A stretch of DNA of 64,000 nt from Leptobrachium leishanense. Taxonomy: Eukaryota; Chordata; Amphibia; Anura; Megophryidae. This document shows, piece after piece, positions 12,771 through 22,835 of the stretch (position 1 is its first letter; every line of letters starts with the position of its first letter). Below the pieces are notes generated by a model. The model was not told the DNA's origin, did no database searches, and was given only the letters and a program-made list of their open reading frames with translations. The position numbers and the translations under genes were made by a program. Location: positions 62,001 through 126,000 of the forward strand of contig CM019066.1 of the NCBI GenBank assembly GCA_009667805.1. The letters run 5' to 3'.

Positions 12771-12891
12771 CGCACGCCGGCTGTGCGCGTGCCGCAGCCG
12801 TTGCATGCGCGCACAGCCAACCGCCGCAGGTTGCATGCGCAGTAGGGTTTTGGCGACGGACACGCCAGCCCTTACTCTTTTATAGTATAGA

Positions 12892-13186
12892 TGGTTACCT
12901 GTGTTCCGCAGGTTCAGTATACATGTACGTCATCGATCGGTGCTATTCCCGGAAGTCAACGCCATTACCAAGAGGTTGGGCGTCCTCCCCGAGGTTTGCC
13001 GGTATTGGGTGAGCTCTGATTTCACACTGTATATATGTATGCGTTTATATGATGCCTGTATACCTTGATAAAGGCTCGTGTTGGGCCGAAACGTTGGTCA
13101 ATGGACAGGTACTTTTAATATGTACTAATAAAAAAATTTATTTTATCCAAATCCTGATGTTCTGCCCTATCCGTTTTGTGTGTATA
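12892..13186 (+). repeat. PLE terminal remnant with degenerate hammerhead-like core
   Basis: The sequence at 13064-13096 reads cttgataaa, a five-pair stem GGCTC/GGGCC, then GAAACGTTG. It is followed by 'aataaaaaaattta' (poly(A)-signal-like) and the inverse of the 10874 motif. This is the layout of the other PLE ends in the window, but the CTGATGA core is degenerate. Confidence 0.5.
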
Positions 13187-13194
13187 TATATATA

Positions 13195-13253
<59 letters not shown>

Positions 13254-13260
13254 ATATATA
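13186..13260. repeat. (TA)n microsatellite
   Basis: Almost pure TA dinucleotides with one inserted T near 13200 and another near 13242. It abuts the PLE that starts at 13263. PLE or Tc1 sequence also lies beside TA tracts at 8780-8796 and 20743-20775. Confidence 0.95.
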
Positions 13261-13262
13261 GT

Positions 13263-14259
13263 ACTGCAAAGCGGCAGGAAGCACTCGAGGTCTTCGGTAA
13301 AAAAAGATATTTATTTCTAGAAGCTAAAAAAACAACAACGTTTCGACCTACGCAGAGACCTTCATCAGGTATAAAAACATATAGACTCCTATTGTTTATA
13401 TAGTGTTATTAATTGGGTAACTTACCAAACCTGTAGTGCGTTGGTTCCGATTGCGCCAACCCGGAAACCGGAAGTGGCGTCTCGTTTCCAATCTTACGCA
13501 TCACATCCAGATAGGACGTGTTGGTCACCTAGCAACAGTAAACGTTGCTCGGGTAACCCAAAAATGCGTAAACAGAAGGAATGCCTATGGATAGCTAAAT
13601 GGAGGAGGACATTGAGTGCTGGAACTGGATGTGGCCAGGCTTAAGTGGAGACCTAGATTGGGAAGGGGGTAGGAATAAATGAGAGATGTACAGATACGGA
13701 TCTGCAAGAGAAAACGTAAATCGAAGAGTGACATCGCACATAGGGATCTATACCAACGGCAGGGACTGAAGTAACTTAATGTTTTGGGCTTCTCACCCTA
13801 TAAAGGGGAAAGACGCAGCCAACACGTGACAGGTGTAAGTGCTGCTTTGGTATTGAAGGTGCTATCTATACTGGGAAAAAAGGGGGGGGAAGAAAGAAAC
13901 AGGGGAGGAAAGGAGTCAGTGGTTGTTGCAACACTTAATGAATGACTTTGGACACAGCCCGAATGGAATACGAGGCTTGACCATAGTGAGATGTATATAA
14001 AGAGCAAACCAAACAACAACACAATTTGGATTTGGACACATATTAATGTGTCACATAGTGGTCAAAGATACCGGCATAGGTGTCTAAGAGCTTCACATCG
14101 CTAACATCTCAAATGGTGATGCAAACAAGGCTGTAGAACAGAGAAAGAGGGGGGGGGAAAGGGAGAAATGAGAAGAGAAAAATAGAGAAAAAAAAGATAG
14201 AGAAAAACTAAAAAAGAACGAAAGAGAAAAATGGATGAAAATCCATAGACTAGCATGAG
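13263..14259 (-). repeat. Left inverted terminal segment (pLTR) of PLE 1
   Basis: Reverse complement of 17020-18014. The inner boundary falls at actagcatgaga, so the ATG at 14255 lies within its last few bases. On the minus strand it carries the hammerhead-like core at 13336-13369. The purine-rich tracts at 14120-14230 mirror the pyrimidine tracts at 17035-17150. Confidence 0.85.
13336..13369 (-). ncRNA. Hammerhead-ribozyme-like core, PLE 1 left end
   Basis: Minus strand reads CCTGATGAA, stem GGTC.../...GGTC (two G-U pairs), then GAAACGTTG. CUGAUGA and GAAA are the two conserved hammerhead core strings, and GAAACGUU leaves a two-pair ACGU stem III. PLEs are known to carry hammerheads in their terminal repeats. 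There is one extra A between the CUGAUGA string and stem II, so self-cleavage is not assured. Confidence 0.55.
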
Positions 14260-16279
14260 AGATTTTAAGGCCTCTAATCCTTTAATTAAAACATTCGGCT
14301 TGATGTTGAACACAGAACAATCTAAAAGTAGCTCAACTTCACATAAGGTTACCAGACATAACTTGACTAAAGAAGAAAATGAAGCACTGAGAGAACTGGC
14401 CGATGATCCTAACATCATTATTCGGCCAGCAGATAAAGGTGGAGGAGTAGTGGTTCTTAACTATCAAATGTATCGTCACGACATTCTACAACAACTGTCA
14501 GATGTCGCCACATACAGAAAACTACCAGCAGACCCCACAGCAGTCTTCAGCAATAGAGCCTCCACGCTGGTTGAAGAAGGACTTCGATCAGGTTTCCTCA
14601 GCGAAACTTTGGTTAATTTCCTTTTAGTCACTCATCCTCGTACACCGGTGCTATATACGGTTCCAAAAATCCACAAGGATCCTCACAGACCACCCGGGCG
14701 CCCGATAGTCTCAGCCTGTGGTGGATTATTGGAACCTTTTGGCAAATATATAGACCAATGCAGTAAATCCACAGTATTATCTCTTCCGTTTTGCCTTAGG
14801 GACACCAGCCATTTTCTGAACCAAATCTCTGAATTAAACCTACCTGAAGGTGACATCTACCTGGCCACCATGGATGTTAAGAACTTATATACAATAATTC
14901 CACACAATCAAGGAATCGAAGCGTTTATACATACTCTTTCCACGTCGCCTCATTACACTGGTCCCCCAGTTGAATATTTATCACAGTTACTACGTTTTGC
15001 TTTGGAATGCAATTTCTTCCGTTTTGAAAAACAGTTTTATTTACAGATCGCGGGTACAACAATGGGAGCCTCTATGGCGCCAACATACGCCAACATCTAT
15101 ATGTCACAATTTGAACAAAACAACATACTCCCAATTTTTGGTGATAAAATACTTTTCTACACCCGCTTCATCGATGACATTTTTCTTATTTGGAACGACA
15201 CTGCAGAATCCTTTGATCATATGATAAACCATCTTAACCATCTCCAACTACCAGTCAAATTTACCTCCGATAAGAACAGACAGACCATTAGTTTTTTGGA
15301 CGTCACGGTCTTTCGAGATAATCATAAATTGGGCTTCACATTATTCCGTAAAGAGACGGATAGAAATTCCATTCTGCAAGCCACAAGCCATCACCCGAAA
15401 CATCTAAAAATATCTCTTCCGATCTCCCAATACTTACGGGTGCTACGAAATAATTCAGACCCTTTACTACGACATGAACAAACAGTAGAAATGACCAATA
15501 AATTTCAACAGAGAGGTTATTCGACCTCCACCCTAAGGAAGGCATTATGCAAAGCGCAATCCAAATTTATCACCTCTACATCCAATCAACGGATAAATAC
15601 ACCCAGGATAACTCTGCCATTAACATACCATACAGCAGGAGACCAAGTAGCCTCACAAATCCGTAAAAATTGGCATCTTTTCCAACATGATCCAACACTA
15701 CCTAAACAATTTCACTCTCCTCCTCTGATTAGTTTCCGCAGGACTAAAAACTTAGTTTTACTCGTACGTACGGACCCGCTTCAATCCTATGAAGCATCCA
15801 CTTCTACACTTAAGAAGGGCTGTTTTCGCTGTTTAAGTTGTGTTACTTGCCGACATATGCTACCAGGAAATTCCTTTGCACATCCAACAACTGGAAAAAG
15901 ATTCAACATCCGCTTTAGAATCACATGTACGACAGATTTTGTTATCTATCTTCTCCATTGCCCATGTGGCTTAGCATATGTCGGCAAGACAGACCTCACC
16001 CTTAGAGACCGCATCAGGGGACATCGATCGTCCATCAACGTGGCTTTCCGTGACGGACACTCGGACAAGCCGGTCGCAAAACATTTCCTGGAATACCAAC
16101 ACAGTCTTCCCACTTTGAAATTCATTGGGATAGATCATGTCCCCCCCCTGCATAGAGGGGGAGACCGATCACAGATTCTGTTGCAACGTGAGACCTATTG
16201 GATCAGGACACTAAACACTCTCGCCCCCAACGGACTTAATGAATACATATCCTACGCCTCCTTTCTTTATTCCAGATAA
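14255..16279 (+). CDS. PLE reverse transcriptase - GIY-YIG endonuclease (674 aa)
   Basis: This is an uninterrupted frame. PLE proteins copy element RNA at chromosomal nicks; the RT makes cDNA and the GIY-YIG domain nicks DNA. Seen here: the PLE-specific RPADKGG at residues 57-63; RT motif TMDVKNLYT (first catalytic Asp 207); GTTMGASMAPTYAN at 267-280; catalytic RFIDDIFLIW at 304-313 (Asp 307, 308); a Cys-rich linker CFRCLSCVTC at 523-532; GIY-YIG core VIYLL (563-567) and AYVGKT (574-579), with downstream Arg/His (RDRIRGH) and the C-terminal NGLN motif. All catalytic parts visible to me are intact. The first ATG sits at the inverted-repeat junction with an in-frame stop just upstream, and the region N-terminal to RPADKGG is shorter than in the PLE at 24-27 kb. 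The N-terminus is therefore probably lost. RT and endonuclease are otherwise well preserved, suggesting recent activity. Confidence 0.9.
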   Translation: MRDFKASNPLIKTFGLMLNTEQSKSSSTSHKVTRHNLTKEENEALRELADDPNIIIRPADKGGGVVVLNYQMYRHDILQQLSDVATYRKLPADPTAVFSNRASTLVEEGLRSGFLSETLVNFLLVTHPRTPVLYTVPKIHKDPHRPPGRPIVSACGGLLEPFGKYIDQCSKSTVLSLPFCLRDTSHFLNQISELNLPEGDIYLATMDVKNLYTIIPHNQGIEAFIHTLSTSPHYTGPPVEYLSQLLRFALECNFFRFEKQFYLQIAGTTMGASMAPTYANIYMSQFEQNNILPIFGDKILFYTRFIDDIFLIWNDTAESFDHMINHLNHLQLPVKFTSDKNRQTISFLDVTVFRDNHKLGFTLFRKETDRNSILQATSHHPKHLKISLPISQYLRVLRNNSDPLLRHEQTVEMTNKFQQRGYSTSTLRKALCKAQSKFITSTSNQRINTPRITLPLTYHTAGDQVASQIRKNWHLFQHDPTLPKQFHSPPLISFRRTKNLVLLVRTDPLQSYEASTSTLKKGCFRCLSCVTCRHMLPGNSFAHPTTGKRFNIRFRITCTTDFVIYLLHCPCGLAYVGKTDLTLRDRIRGHRSSINVAFRDGHSDKPVAKHFLEYQHSLPTLKFIGIDHVPPLHRGGDRSQILLQRETYWIRTLNTLAPNGLNEYISYASFLYSR

Positions 16280-16289
16280 TATTGTATGC

Positions 16290-17019
16290 ACTTAATGTAT
16301 CATGTCTATACTTGTTTTCGTATTATTTTTTACTATTCTCCACTTCATCAACACATCATATTCTAGTATCACACTAGTCCTTTACTGCTTCACATCACGT
16401 AGTTATTTATCACAACAATATACCTCACATTTACACATACACCAACACTTCATTTTCATCTTCACCAACACATCCACATACAATCACACACTTTCATCTT
16501 TATTCTTTTTTATCATTATTATTTTTTTCACTTCAACCTTTTTTCATTTCACTCTTCACCAATATTTTTGTTGTTTCCCCCCTTTTTTTGTCTTTCTTTA
16601 TTTTTTTTTTTTCTCTTCACCCCCTTTTTCATTTTTATTTTTATTTCTATTTTTATTTTTATTTTTATTTTTATTTTTATTTTCTTCTTTTTTCCTCACA
16701 GTCATATCCACTTTAACTTCACGCACATAATCAACACCATAATAACCAATACTTTCTTTACACACACTCACATCTAGTACTTACACATTTCCCACTGTTC
16801 CACCCTCGACAATCCCAGCATTCTATTTTATTTTTATTTTTATTTTTATTTTTATTTTTATATTTATTTTTATTTTTATCATTATTTTTATTTTTATTTT
16901 TATTTTTATTTTTATTTTACTTCTTTCTACTTTCACCTTTTTTCATTTTTTCATATTTTTCAGTTTTTTCTTTTTTCATTTCTCCATTTTACCTGCTTCA
17001 TTTTTTATTTTCCTATTCA
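16290..17019. other. AT-rich 3' UTR of PLE 1 with (TTTTA)n tracts
   Basis: No gene. Pyrimidine- and T-rich DNA with pentanucleotide tracts (atttttattt...) at about 16635-16682 and 16826-16918. It lies between the PLE stop codon and the right inverted segment. Confidence 0.8.
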
Positions 17020-18014
17020 CTCATGCTAGTCTATGGATTTTCATCCATTTTTCTCTTTCGTTCTTTTTTAATTTTTCTCTATCTTTTTTTTCTCTATTTT
17101 TCTCTTCTCATTTCTCCCTTCCCCCCCCTCTTTCTCTGTTCTACAGCCTTGTTTGCATCACCATTTGAGATGTTAGCGATGTGAAGCTCTTAGACACCTA
17201 TGCCGGTATCTTTGACCACTATGTGACACATTAATATGTGTCCAAATCCAAATTGTGTTGTTGTTTGGTTTGCTCTTTATATACATCTCACTATGGTCAA
17301 GCCTCGTATTCCATTCGGGCTGTGTCCAAAGTCATTCATTAAGTGTTGCAACAACCACTGACTCCTTTCCTCCCCTGTTTCTTTCTTCCCCCCTCCTTTT
17401 TTCCCAGTATAGATAGCACCTTCAATACCAAAGCAGCACTTACACCTGTCACGTGTTGGCTGCGTCTTTCCCCTTTATAGGGTGAGAAGCCCAAAACATT
17501 AAGTTACTTCAGTCCCTGCCGTTGGTATAGATCCCTATGTGCGATGTCACTCTTCGATTTACGTTTTCTCTTGCAGATCCGTATCTGTACATCTCTCATT
17601 TATTCCTACCCCCTTCCCAATCTAGGTCTCCACTTAAGCCTGGCCACATCCAGTTCCAGCACTCAATGTCCTCCTCCATTTAGCTATCCATAGGCATTCC
17701 TTCTGTTTACGCATTTTTGGGTTACCCGAGCAACGTTTACTGTTGCTAGGTGACCAACACGTCCTATCTGGATGTGATGCGTAAGATTGGAAACGAGACA
17801 CCACTTCCGGTTTCCGGGTTGGCGCAATCGGAACCAACGCACTACAGGTTTGGTAAGTTACCCAATTAATAACACTATATAAACAATAGGAGTCTATATG
17901 TTTTTATACCTGATGAAGGCCTCTGCGTAGGTCGAAACGTTGTTGTTTTTTAGCTTCTAGAAATAAATATCTATTTTTACCGAAGACCTCGAGTGCTTCC
18001 TGCCGCTTTGCAGT
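17020..18014 (+). repeat. Right inverted terminal segment (pLTR) of PLE 1
   Basis: Partner of 13263-14259. It carries the hammerhead-like core at 17910-17943, then 'ttctagaaataaatatc', which could serve as a poly(A) signal, and ends ccgctttgcagt. Confidence 0.85.
17910..17943 (+). ncRNA. Hammerhead-ribozyme-like core, PLE 1 right end
   Basis: CCTGATGAA, weak stem GGCC/GGTC, then GAAACGTTG. It differs from the left-end copy by one base in the stem. Same caveat about the extra A. Confidence 0.55.
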
Positions 18015-18144
18015 CCTATATATAACACGAGGGTTACCAGCACCGAGGCAGATCCCCACAAAGAATCGGTATGTGTGCAGAACTGTCTGGATTTTCTATA
18101 TATCTATACTATAAAAGAGTAAGGCTTTGGCTGTCCGTCGCCAA

Positions 18145-18625
18145 AACCCTACTGCGCATGCGCGCGCAACCAGCGGCGGTTGGTTGCGCGCGCATGCAAC
18201 CGCCGCGGCACGAGCCGGCTGCCGGCTCGCCGCGGCGGTTACACATGCACACAGCAGCCGGGTAGAGGCTGCGCTCGCAGCCTCTACCCGGCTGCCGCGC
18301 GCATCCAACCCCCGAGCGGCAAAGGGAAAGTTTCCTCCGCCGCTCGGGGGTTGGATGCGCGCGGCAGCCGGGTAGAGGCTGCGAGCGCAGCCTCTACCTG
18401 GCTGCTGTGCGCATCTAACGGGTCCCCCGAGCGGCGAAGGAAAGTTCCCTCCGCCGCTCAGGGATAGGATGCGCGCGGCAGCCGGGTAGAGGCGCAGCCT
18501 CTACCCGGCTGCCGCGCGCATCCTACCCCCCGAGCGGCGGAGGGAAAGTTCCCTCGCTTCCGCTTTGAAGGACCCAAGCCCCGTCACGTGACCGCGGCTT
18601 GGGTCCTTCAAAGACCGGAAGCGGG
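18145..18625. repeat. Cluster of GC-rich palindromes in Helitron B
   Basis: Several back-to-back inverted repeats: a cgcgcgcaacc/ggttgcgcgcg pair at 18158-18192; gcagccgggtagaggctgcg and its reverse complement several times between 18260 and 18520; and an ~27-bp arm pair (cttccgctttgaaggaccca ... its inverse, with 'ac' inserted) at about 18556-18625. The cluster could form a string of hairpins. No coding content is evident. Confidence 0.85.
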
Positions 18626-18682
18626 GAAATCTTCACTTCCCTGGCGCCGCTCGACAGGTAAGTATGAGCGCTGGGGGGGCCA

Positions 18683-20017
18683 TATCCATGACCTGGGGGC
18701 AAATCCATGAGCTGGGCAAATCCATGACCTGGGGCAAATCCATGAGCTGGGGGCAAATCCATGAGCTGGGCAAATCCATGAGCTGGGGGCAAATCCATGA
18801 GCTGGGGGCAAATCCATGAGCTGGGAGCAAATCCATGACCTGGGGCAAATCCATGAGCTGGGGCAAATCCATGAGCTGGGGGCAAATATCCATGTGCTGG
18901 GGGCAAATCCATGAGCTGGGGGCAAATATCCATGTGCTGGGGGCAAATCCATGAGCTGGGGCAAATCCATGAGCTGAGCAAATCCATGACCTGGGGCAAA
19001 TCCATGAGCTGGGGCAAATCCATGAGCTGGGGGCAAATCCATGAGCTGAGCAAATCCATGACCTGGGGCAAATCCATGAGCTGGGGGCAAATATCCATGT
19101 GCTGGGGGCAAATCCATGAGCTGGGGGCAAATCCATGAGCTGAGCAAATCCATGACCTGGGGCAAATCCATGAGCTGGGGCAAATCCATGAGCTGGGGCA
19201 AATCCATGAGCTGGGGGCAAATATCCATGTGCTGGGGGCAAATCCATGAGCTGGGGGCAAATATCCATGAGCTGGGGCAAATCCATGAGCTGGGGCAAAT
19301 CCATGAGCTGGGGCAAATCCATGAGCTGGGGGCAAATCCATGAGCTGAGCAAATCCATGACCGGGGCAAAATCCATGAGCTGGGGCAATATCCATGTGCT
19401 GGGGGCAAATCCATGAGCTGGGGGCAAATCCATGAGCTGAGCAAATCCATGACCTGGGGCAAATCCATGAGCTGGGCAAATCCATGAGCTGGGGCAAATC
19501 CATGAGCTGTGGGGGCAAATATCCATGTGCTGGGGGCAAATCCATGAGCTGGGGGCAAATATCCATGAGCTGGGGCAAATCCATGAGCTGGGGCAAATCC
19601 ATGAGCTGGGGGCAAATATCCATGTGCTGGGGCAGTATCCACGTGCTGGGGCAAATCCATGAGCTGGGGGCAAATATCCATGTGCTGGGGCAGTATCCAC
19701 GTGCTGGGGCAAATCCATGAGCTGGGGCAATATCCATGTGCTGGGGCAGTATCCATGTGCGAGGGCAGTATCCACGTGCGGGGGCAGTATCCACGAGCTG
19801 GGGCAGTATCCACGAGCTGGGGCAGTATCCACGAGCTGGGGCAGTATCCACGTGCTGGGGCAGTATCACGTGCTGGGGCAATATCCACGTGCTGGGGCAA
19901 TATCCACGTGCTGGGGCAGTATATCCACGTGCTGGGGCAGTATATCCACGAGCTGGGGCAGTATATCCATGAGCTGGGGCAGTATATCCATGAGCTGGGG
20001 CAGTATATCCACAATAG
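18683..20017. repeat. 19-bp minisatellite in Helitron B
   Basis: About 70 units of ggcaaatccatgagctggg, grading at the right end into ggcagtatccacgtgctgg. The same unit, in the same position relative to the Helitron 3' end, occurs at 51415-51985. Frames of over 500 codons arise on the minus strand because the unit lacks stops; they are not genes. Confidence 0.95.
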
Positions 20018-20046
20018 ACTGCCCTCTGGGCAGGCTTTACAACTAG

Positions 20047-20742
20047 TATATATATATATATATATAGTATACTGTATATCAGGTGAAAGTACTGATACAT
20101 ATGCAAATAAAAATACAAAACAGCAAAAGGTTGCACTCAACCTCAACTAAGCGGGTACATCTATGACATTAAATACCAAATACCAGGAAAGAGCACTCCA
20201 TATCAGTGACCACCTTCTTCCATCAGTTAGATAGGACCGGTCAAAGATTGGGTACATTGGCGTTTGTGACAGCCTTAAGCAAACTATGATCATACTTTGA
20301 ACTGAATCACCATCATTTATTACCTCAGTCAGGTTTTTTGAACATTATTAAAACTGTGCTTTTTTTGCTACAGAAAATGATGGAAGAAGGTGGTCAATAA
20401 TATGGAGTGCTCTTTCCTGTTATAGATATATAGCACACTCGCATACACAGCAGTATCTTTCTGATGTAACTGCAGAAAATCCTTGAAGAACGACACATAA
20501 AGCAGATAATGGTGCAATGTCAATAAGATACAGTCTTATAGAGATGTAGATATCCAACTCAATGAAACGTCGGTTATAGTTTACAGCATCTTTAAGATGC
20601 ATATTTAATAAATTTCAATTTTAAAACATTCTTTTGCCTAAGTCCTCTAGTGCACCCTTTACTTTCTGGCTGCGGAGATTACATGGGGATTTTGCTGCAC
20701 CTTGGCATTGTTTCTACCAGTGGCATACACAGGTTTTCTATG

Positions 20743-20777
<35 letters not shown>
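20047..20777. repeat. Foldback repeat and PLE-like terminal DNA
   Basis: An inverted pair lies at about 20184-20226 and 20377-20420: ggaaagagcactccatat.a...gaccaccttcttcca and its inverse. The same words appear at 62560-62615 and 62900-62966. At 20556-20567 'atgaaacgtcgg' and a following 'aataaa' resemble PLE ends, without a CTGATGA string. A (TA)n tract closes the block at 20743-20775. Confidence 0.65.
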
Positions 20778-21210
20778 GTCGTCATTCGAGTTATTCCTCA
20801 AGACTCTTAAGAACTGCTTGTAGGGTAAAGACTGTTTTAAGTGCGTTGGATGGGAACTACCCATATGTTCAACATATTGCAATCAGTCAGTTTCTGGAAT
20901 AATGTATATTCTATTAAATTGCCAATTCGATGGATACGTAGATCTAAAAACTCCACCGATTCCAAATCAATCTCAGCTGTAATCTTAATCAGTGAATCCA
21001 GTCCATTGAATTGTTCCACAAATTGTCGTGCTCCTTGCTCCATGTCTGATAGAATTATAAGCACATCATCGATAAATCTCTTAAAGTACACAATATTGGT
21101 TTCATATTTAAAGATAATTTCCCGCTGTTCAAGTGAGTACATAAAAGAGTTTGCATACATTGGGGCTACCGCCGCCCCCATGAAAATCCCCGTTACTTGT
21201 TGGAACCATT
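20778..21210 (-). pseudogene. PLE RT fragment, minus strand, part 1
   Basis: The minus strand encodes the palm of a PLE reverse transcriptase: QQVTG.FMGAAVAPMYANSF followed by RFIDDVLIIL (catalytic Asp pair) and VEFLDL. The frame is open from 20837 to about 21210, where the LTR-A element begins (TGTCAGG). The same protein continues on the other side of the insertion at 37132-37250. It is the same family as the plus-strand PLE at 38.0 kb; its left limit gaatgacga meets the (TA)n tract. Confidence 0.8.
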
Positions 21211-21688
21211 GTGTCAGGAAGCTTGCCTGCTTGTCAGAAACCATGCCTGCTGATGCATCAGATCCATGAAAGGTGCTGCCCCCCTGGTCAGCATTACTTC
21301 CAGCACTGATAGGGGTTAATAAGTCAAAGCACCAAAACACACATGCAACCACACCCCCTGTTTGTCCATAAAGGACCTCTCCCTCCTATGTGCAGTACCT
21401 CAGTATTGGTTTATCCCCTGATCTGTTCAGACGTTAATTCTGTATATTCATTGATTCACCATGTACCAGACCCCTCTGCTTTGCCCACCGACCACCGCTT
21501 TGTGCCAATCCTCTGACCTCGGACCTCCTATTGACTACTTTCTGTCTAATCCATTTGTACTGCGCTCTGGCATCACCCAGTATCCATTCCATCAAGGTAC
21601 TGAGGTGTGGGTTCCCCTGCATACTGGGTTCAGACCCCCCTGAACTTTGGGTCCCACCATGGCCCATGCCAGGTGCGGTCCTGACAGA
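21211..21688 (+). repeat. LTR-A terminal repeat (left copy)
   Basis: TGTCAGG...TCCTGACA, 478 bp, matched by 36504-36972. It contains a TATA-poor promoter-like block with 'ccataaaggacctctccctcc'. The left copy begins directly at the PLE target. Confidence 0.7.
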
Positions 21689-21807
21689 ATACGGAGGTCA
21701 ACAACTGAGCCCGCGGTGTTACTGACAGTCCTGGAGGAGATGTCTTATCAACTGTGCGCAGTGCTGCAAGATCTATGGCAAGTAATAGACGCCTTGAAGG
21801 ACCCCTC

Positions 21808-22819
21808 TGTCATGGAACTGACATAGCGCTCCCCACGTCAAACCCCAAGACTTTTATTTCCATGGCGAAAACCCCAAAAGACATAGACCGTTGCTTTGGG
21901 GAAGACCTTATGTTCATTTATATTGTGTGGTTTTAAATATGTTTTACATCGTTTGGTTTTAGTTTAATTTAGTTTAGTGAAAAATGACATAGCTTTGGTT
22001 TTAAAATACTATATTCCTGTAGGTAAATGTGTCTTTGTATAAAACAGTAAACAAGCTTTGCTGTTGTGTAAATTATGCGTCAGGGATTTTCCCCATTATC
22101 TAAGTACATGTTTAATTTAAGGGATCTCTGATAGAGTGTGTGTTTAATCTGATGTGCTGGAACAATGGATGTACACACGTTGTGTGAGTTGAAGGCTAAG
22201 AGAATGTGAAGAATGTTGATTGTAAATAACTGACATAATCTAATTAGTATGGGTGTGCTAGTAATTAGTATGGGTATGCAAATTGTGACTGTATACTTCA
22301 GCATAAATAGTGGCGTTGTTCATTAAAAGGTTCAGTTCATCTGAGTGTTTGAAACATACAGCTCTGCCTGGTGTTGTCATTTCACGTCGGCTATATATCA
22401 CCACCACCAGGAACGGGTCACTCTAACTCTGCGGCAGAACCTCGATTCGCCGTGCCGTTGCGCCACCTTGAATTGGTACCTCGGGATACCGCAACCACCC
22501 CGAATCGGGTCCTCGGCTGAGCGCCGTGCCTGCATCTGCAAGGAGACTCTACCGAACCACGGTTCGCCACGCAGACCGTCTCCAGCCTTTTAATGGTCAG
22601 TAGATCCGCTGCCCGAGACGCCGAGTGCCGTGCCACTCGGTAGTCGGGCGGATTTCCACCGTGGGTGCCCCATCTACTCTCCAGATCTCCACCGCCACGT
22701 GTTCTTCTACCCAAGCCGCTCGAGACGCCGGGTGCCGTGCCACTCGGTAGTCGGGCTTGGCAACACCAAAGAGGGGTCAGATAGAGCCGGACCGCAGGCG
22801 GATACTCCATTCCGTCACA
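21808..22819 (+). mobile_element. Solo LTR of the LTR-C family
   Basis: TGTCATGGAACTGAC...TCCGTCACA, 1012 bp, flanked by exact CCCTC duplications (21803-21807 and 22820-22824). It is closely similar to the LTRs at 42404-43416 and 46202-47214 but in the opposite orientation. It formed by recombination between the two LTRs of an element inserted in LTR-A's gag leader. Confidence 0.95.
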
Positions 22820-22835
22820 CCCTCCACCAAGGTGT

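Larger units (their letters stand above)
11499..12891 (-). mobile_element. Non-autonomous Helitron A
   Basis: Read on the minus strand it begins TCTATACTATAAAAGAGTAA (at 12891) and ends with the hairpin CTGCCC-TCT-GGGCAG, then GCTTTCCAC and CTAG (11499-11502). The host bases are A before and T after, as expected for rolling-circle elements. The same ends occur at 18103-20046 and 51376-55175. The interior holds a ~20-bp minisatellite next to the 3' end and a palindrome at about 12695-12770. No Rep/helicase frame is present, so it depends on a partner. Confidence 0.85.
13263..18014 (+). mobile_element. Penelope-like element 1, nearly complete, with inverted ~1-kb ends
   Basis: A coding body (14255-16279) and 3' UTR lie between two inverted copies of one ~1-kb segment: 13263-14259 and 17020-18014. 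The copies begin/end actgcaaagcgg and ccgctttgcagt and are almost identical; the 67-codon mirrored frames at 13441-13644 and 17634-17837 differ by about one residue. Each copy carries a hammerhead-like core. Inverted or tandem pseudo-LTRs are a known PLE trait. The left copy probably replaced the true 5' part during integration. No clear target duplication is seen because the left flank is (TA)n. Confidence 0.85.
18103..20046 (+). mobile_element. Non-autonomous Helitron B
   Basis: Starts TCTATACTATAAAAGAGTAA, preceded by A. Ends ...gaCTGCCCtctGGGCAGgctttacaaCTAG at 20046, followed by T: a 3' hairpin near a CTAG end, the Helitron signature. The first ~65 bp include 'gtccgtcgccaaaaccctac' shared with copies A and C. 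The interior is a GC-rich palindrome block (18145-18625) and then a 19-bp minisatellite up to the 3' hairpin. No Rep/helicase. Confidence 0.9.

Noticed and set aside
11821..12863. 297-330-codon minus-strand frames
   Set aside because: 20-bp minisatellite of Helitron A; several phases are open at once.
13441..13644. 67-codon frame also found at 17634-17837
   Set aside because: It lies in the inverted terminal segments of PLE 1; conservation follows from the duplication and no protein family is recognised.
16302..16777. Hydrophobic Phe-rich frames (142 and 69 codons)
   Set aside because: Translation of (TTTTA)n and T-rich 3' UTR, not a membrane protein.
18523..20146. Overlapping frames of 399-537 codons with GFAPAHG-type repeats
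   Set aside because: All three minus-strand phases are open because the 19-bp unit has no stops; this is a repeat effect inside Helitron B, not a gene.
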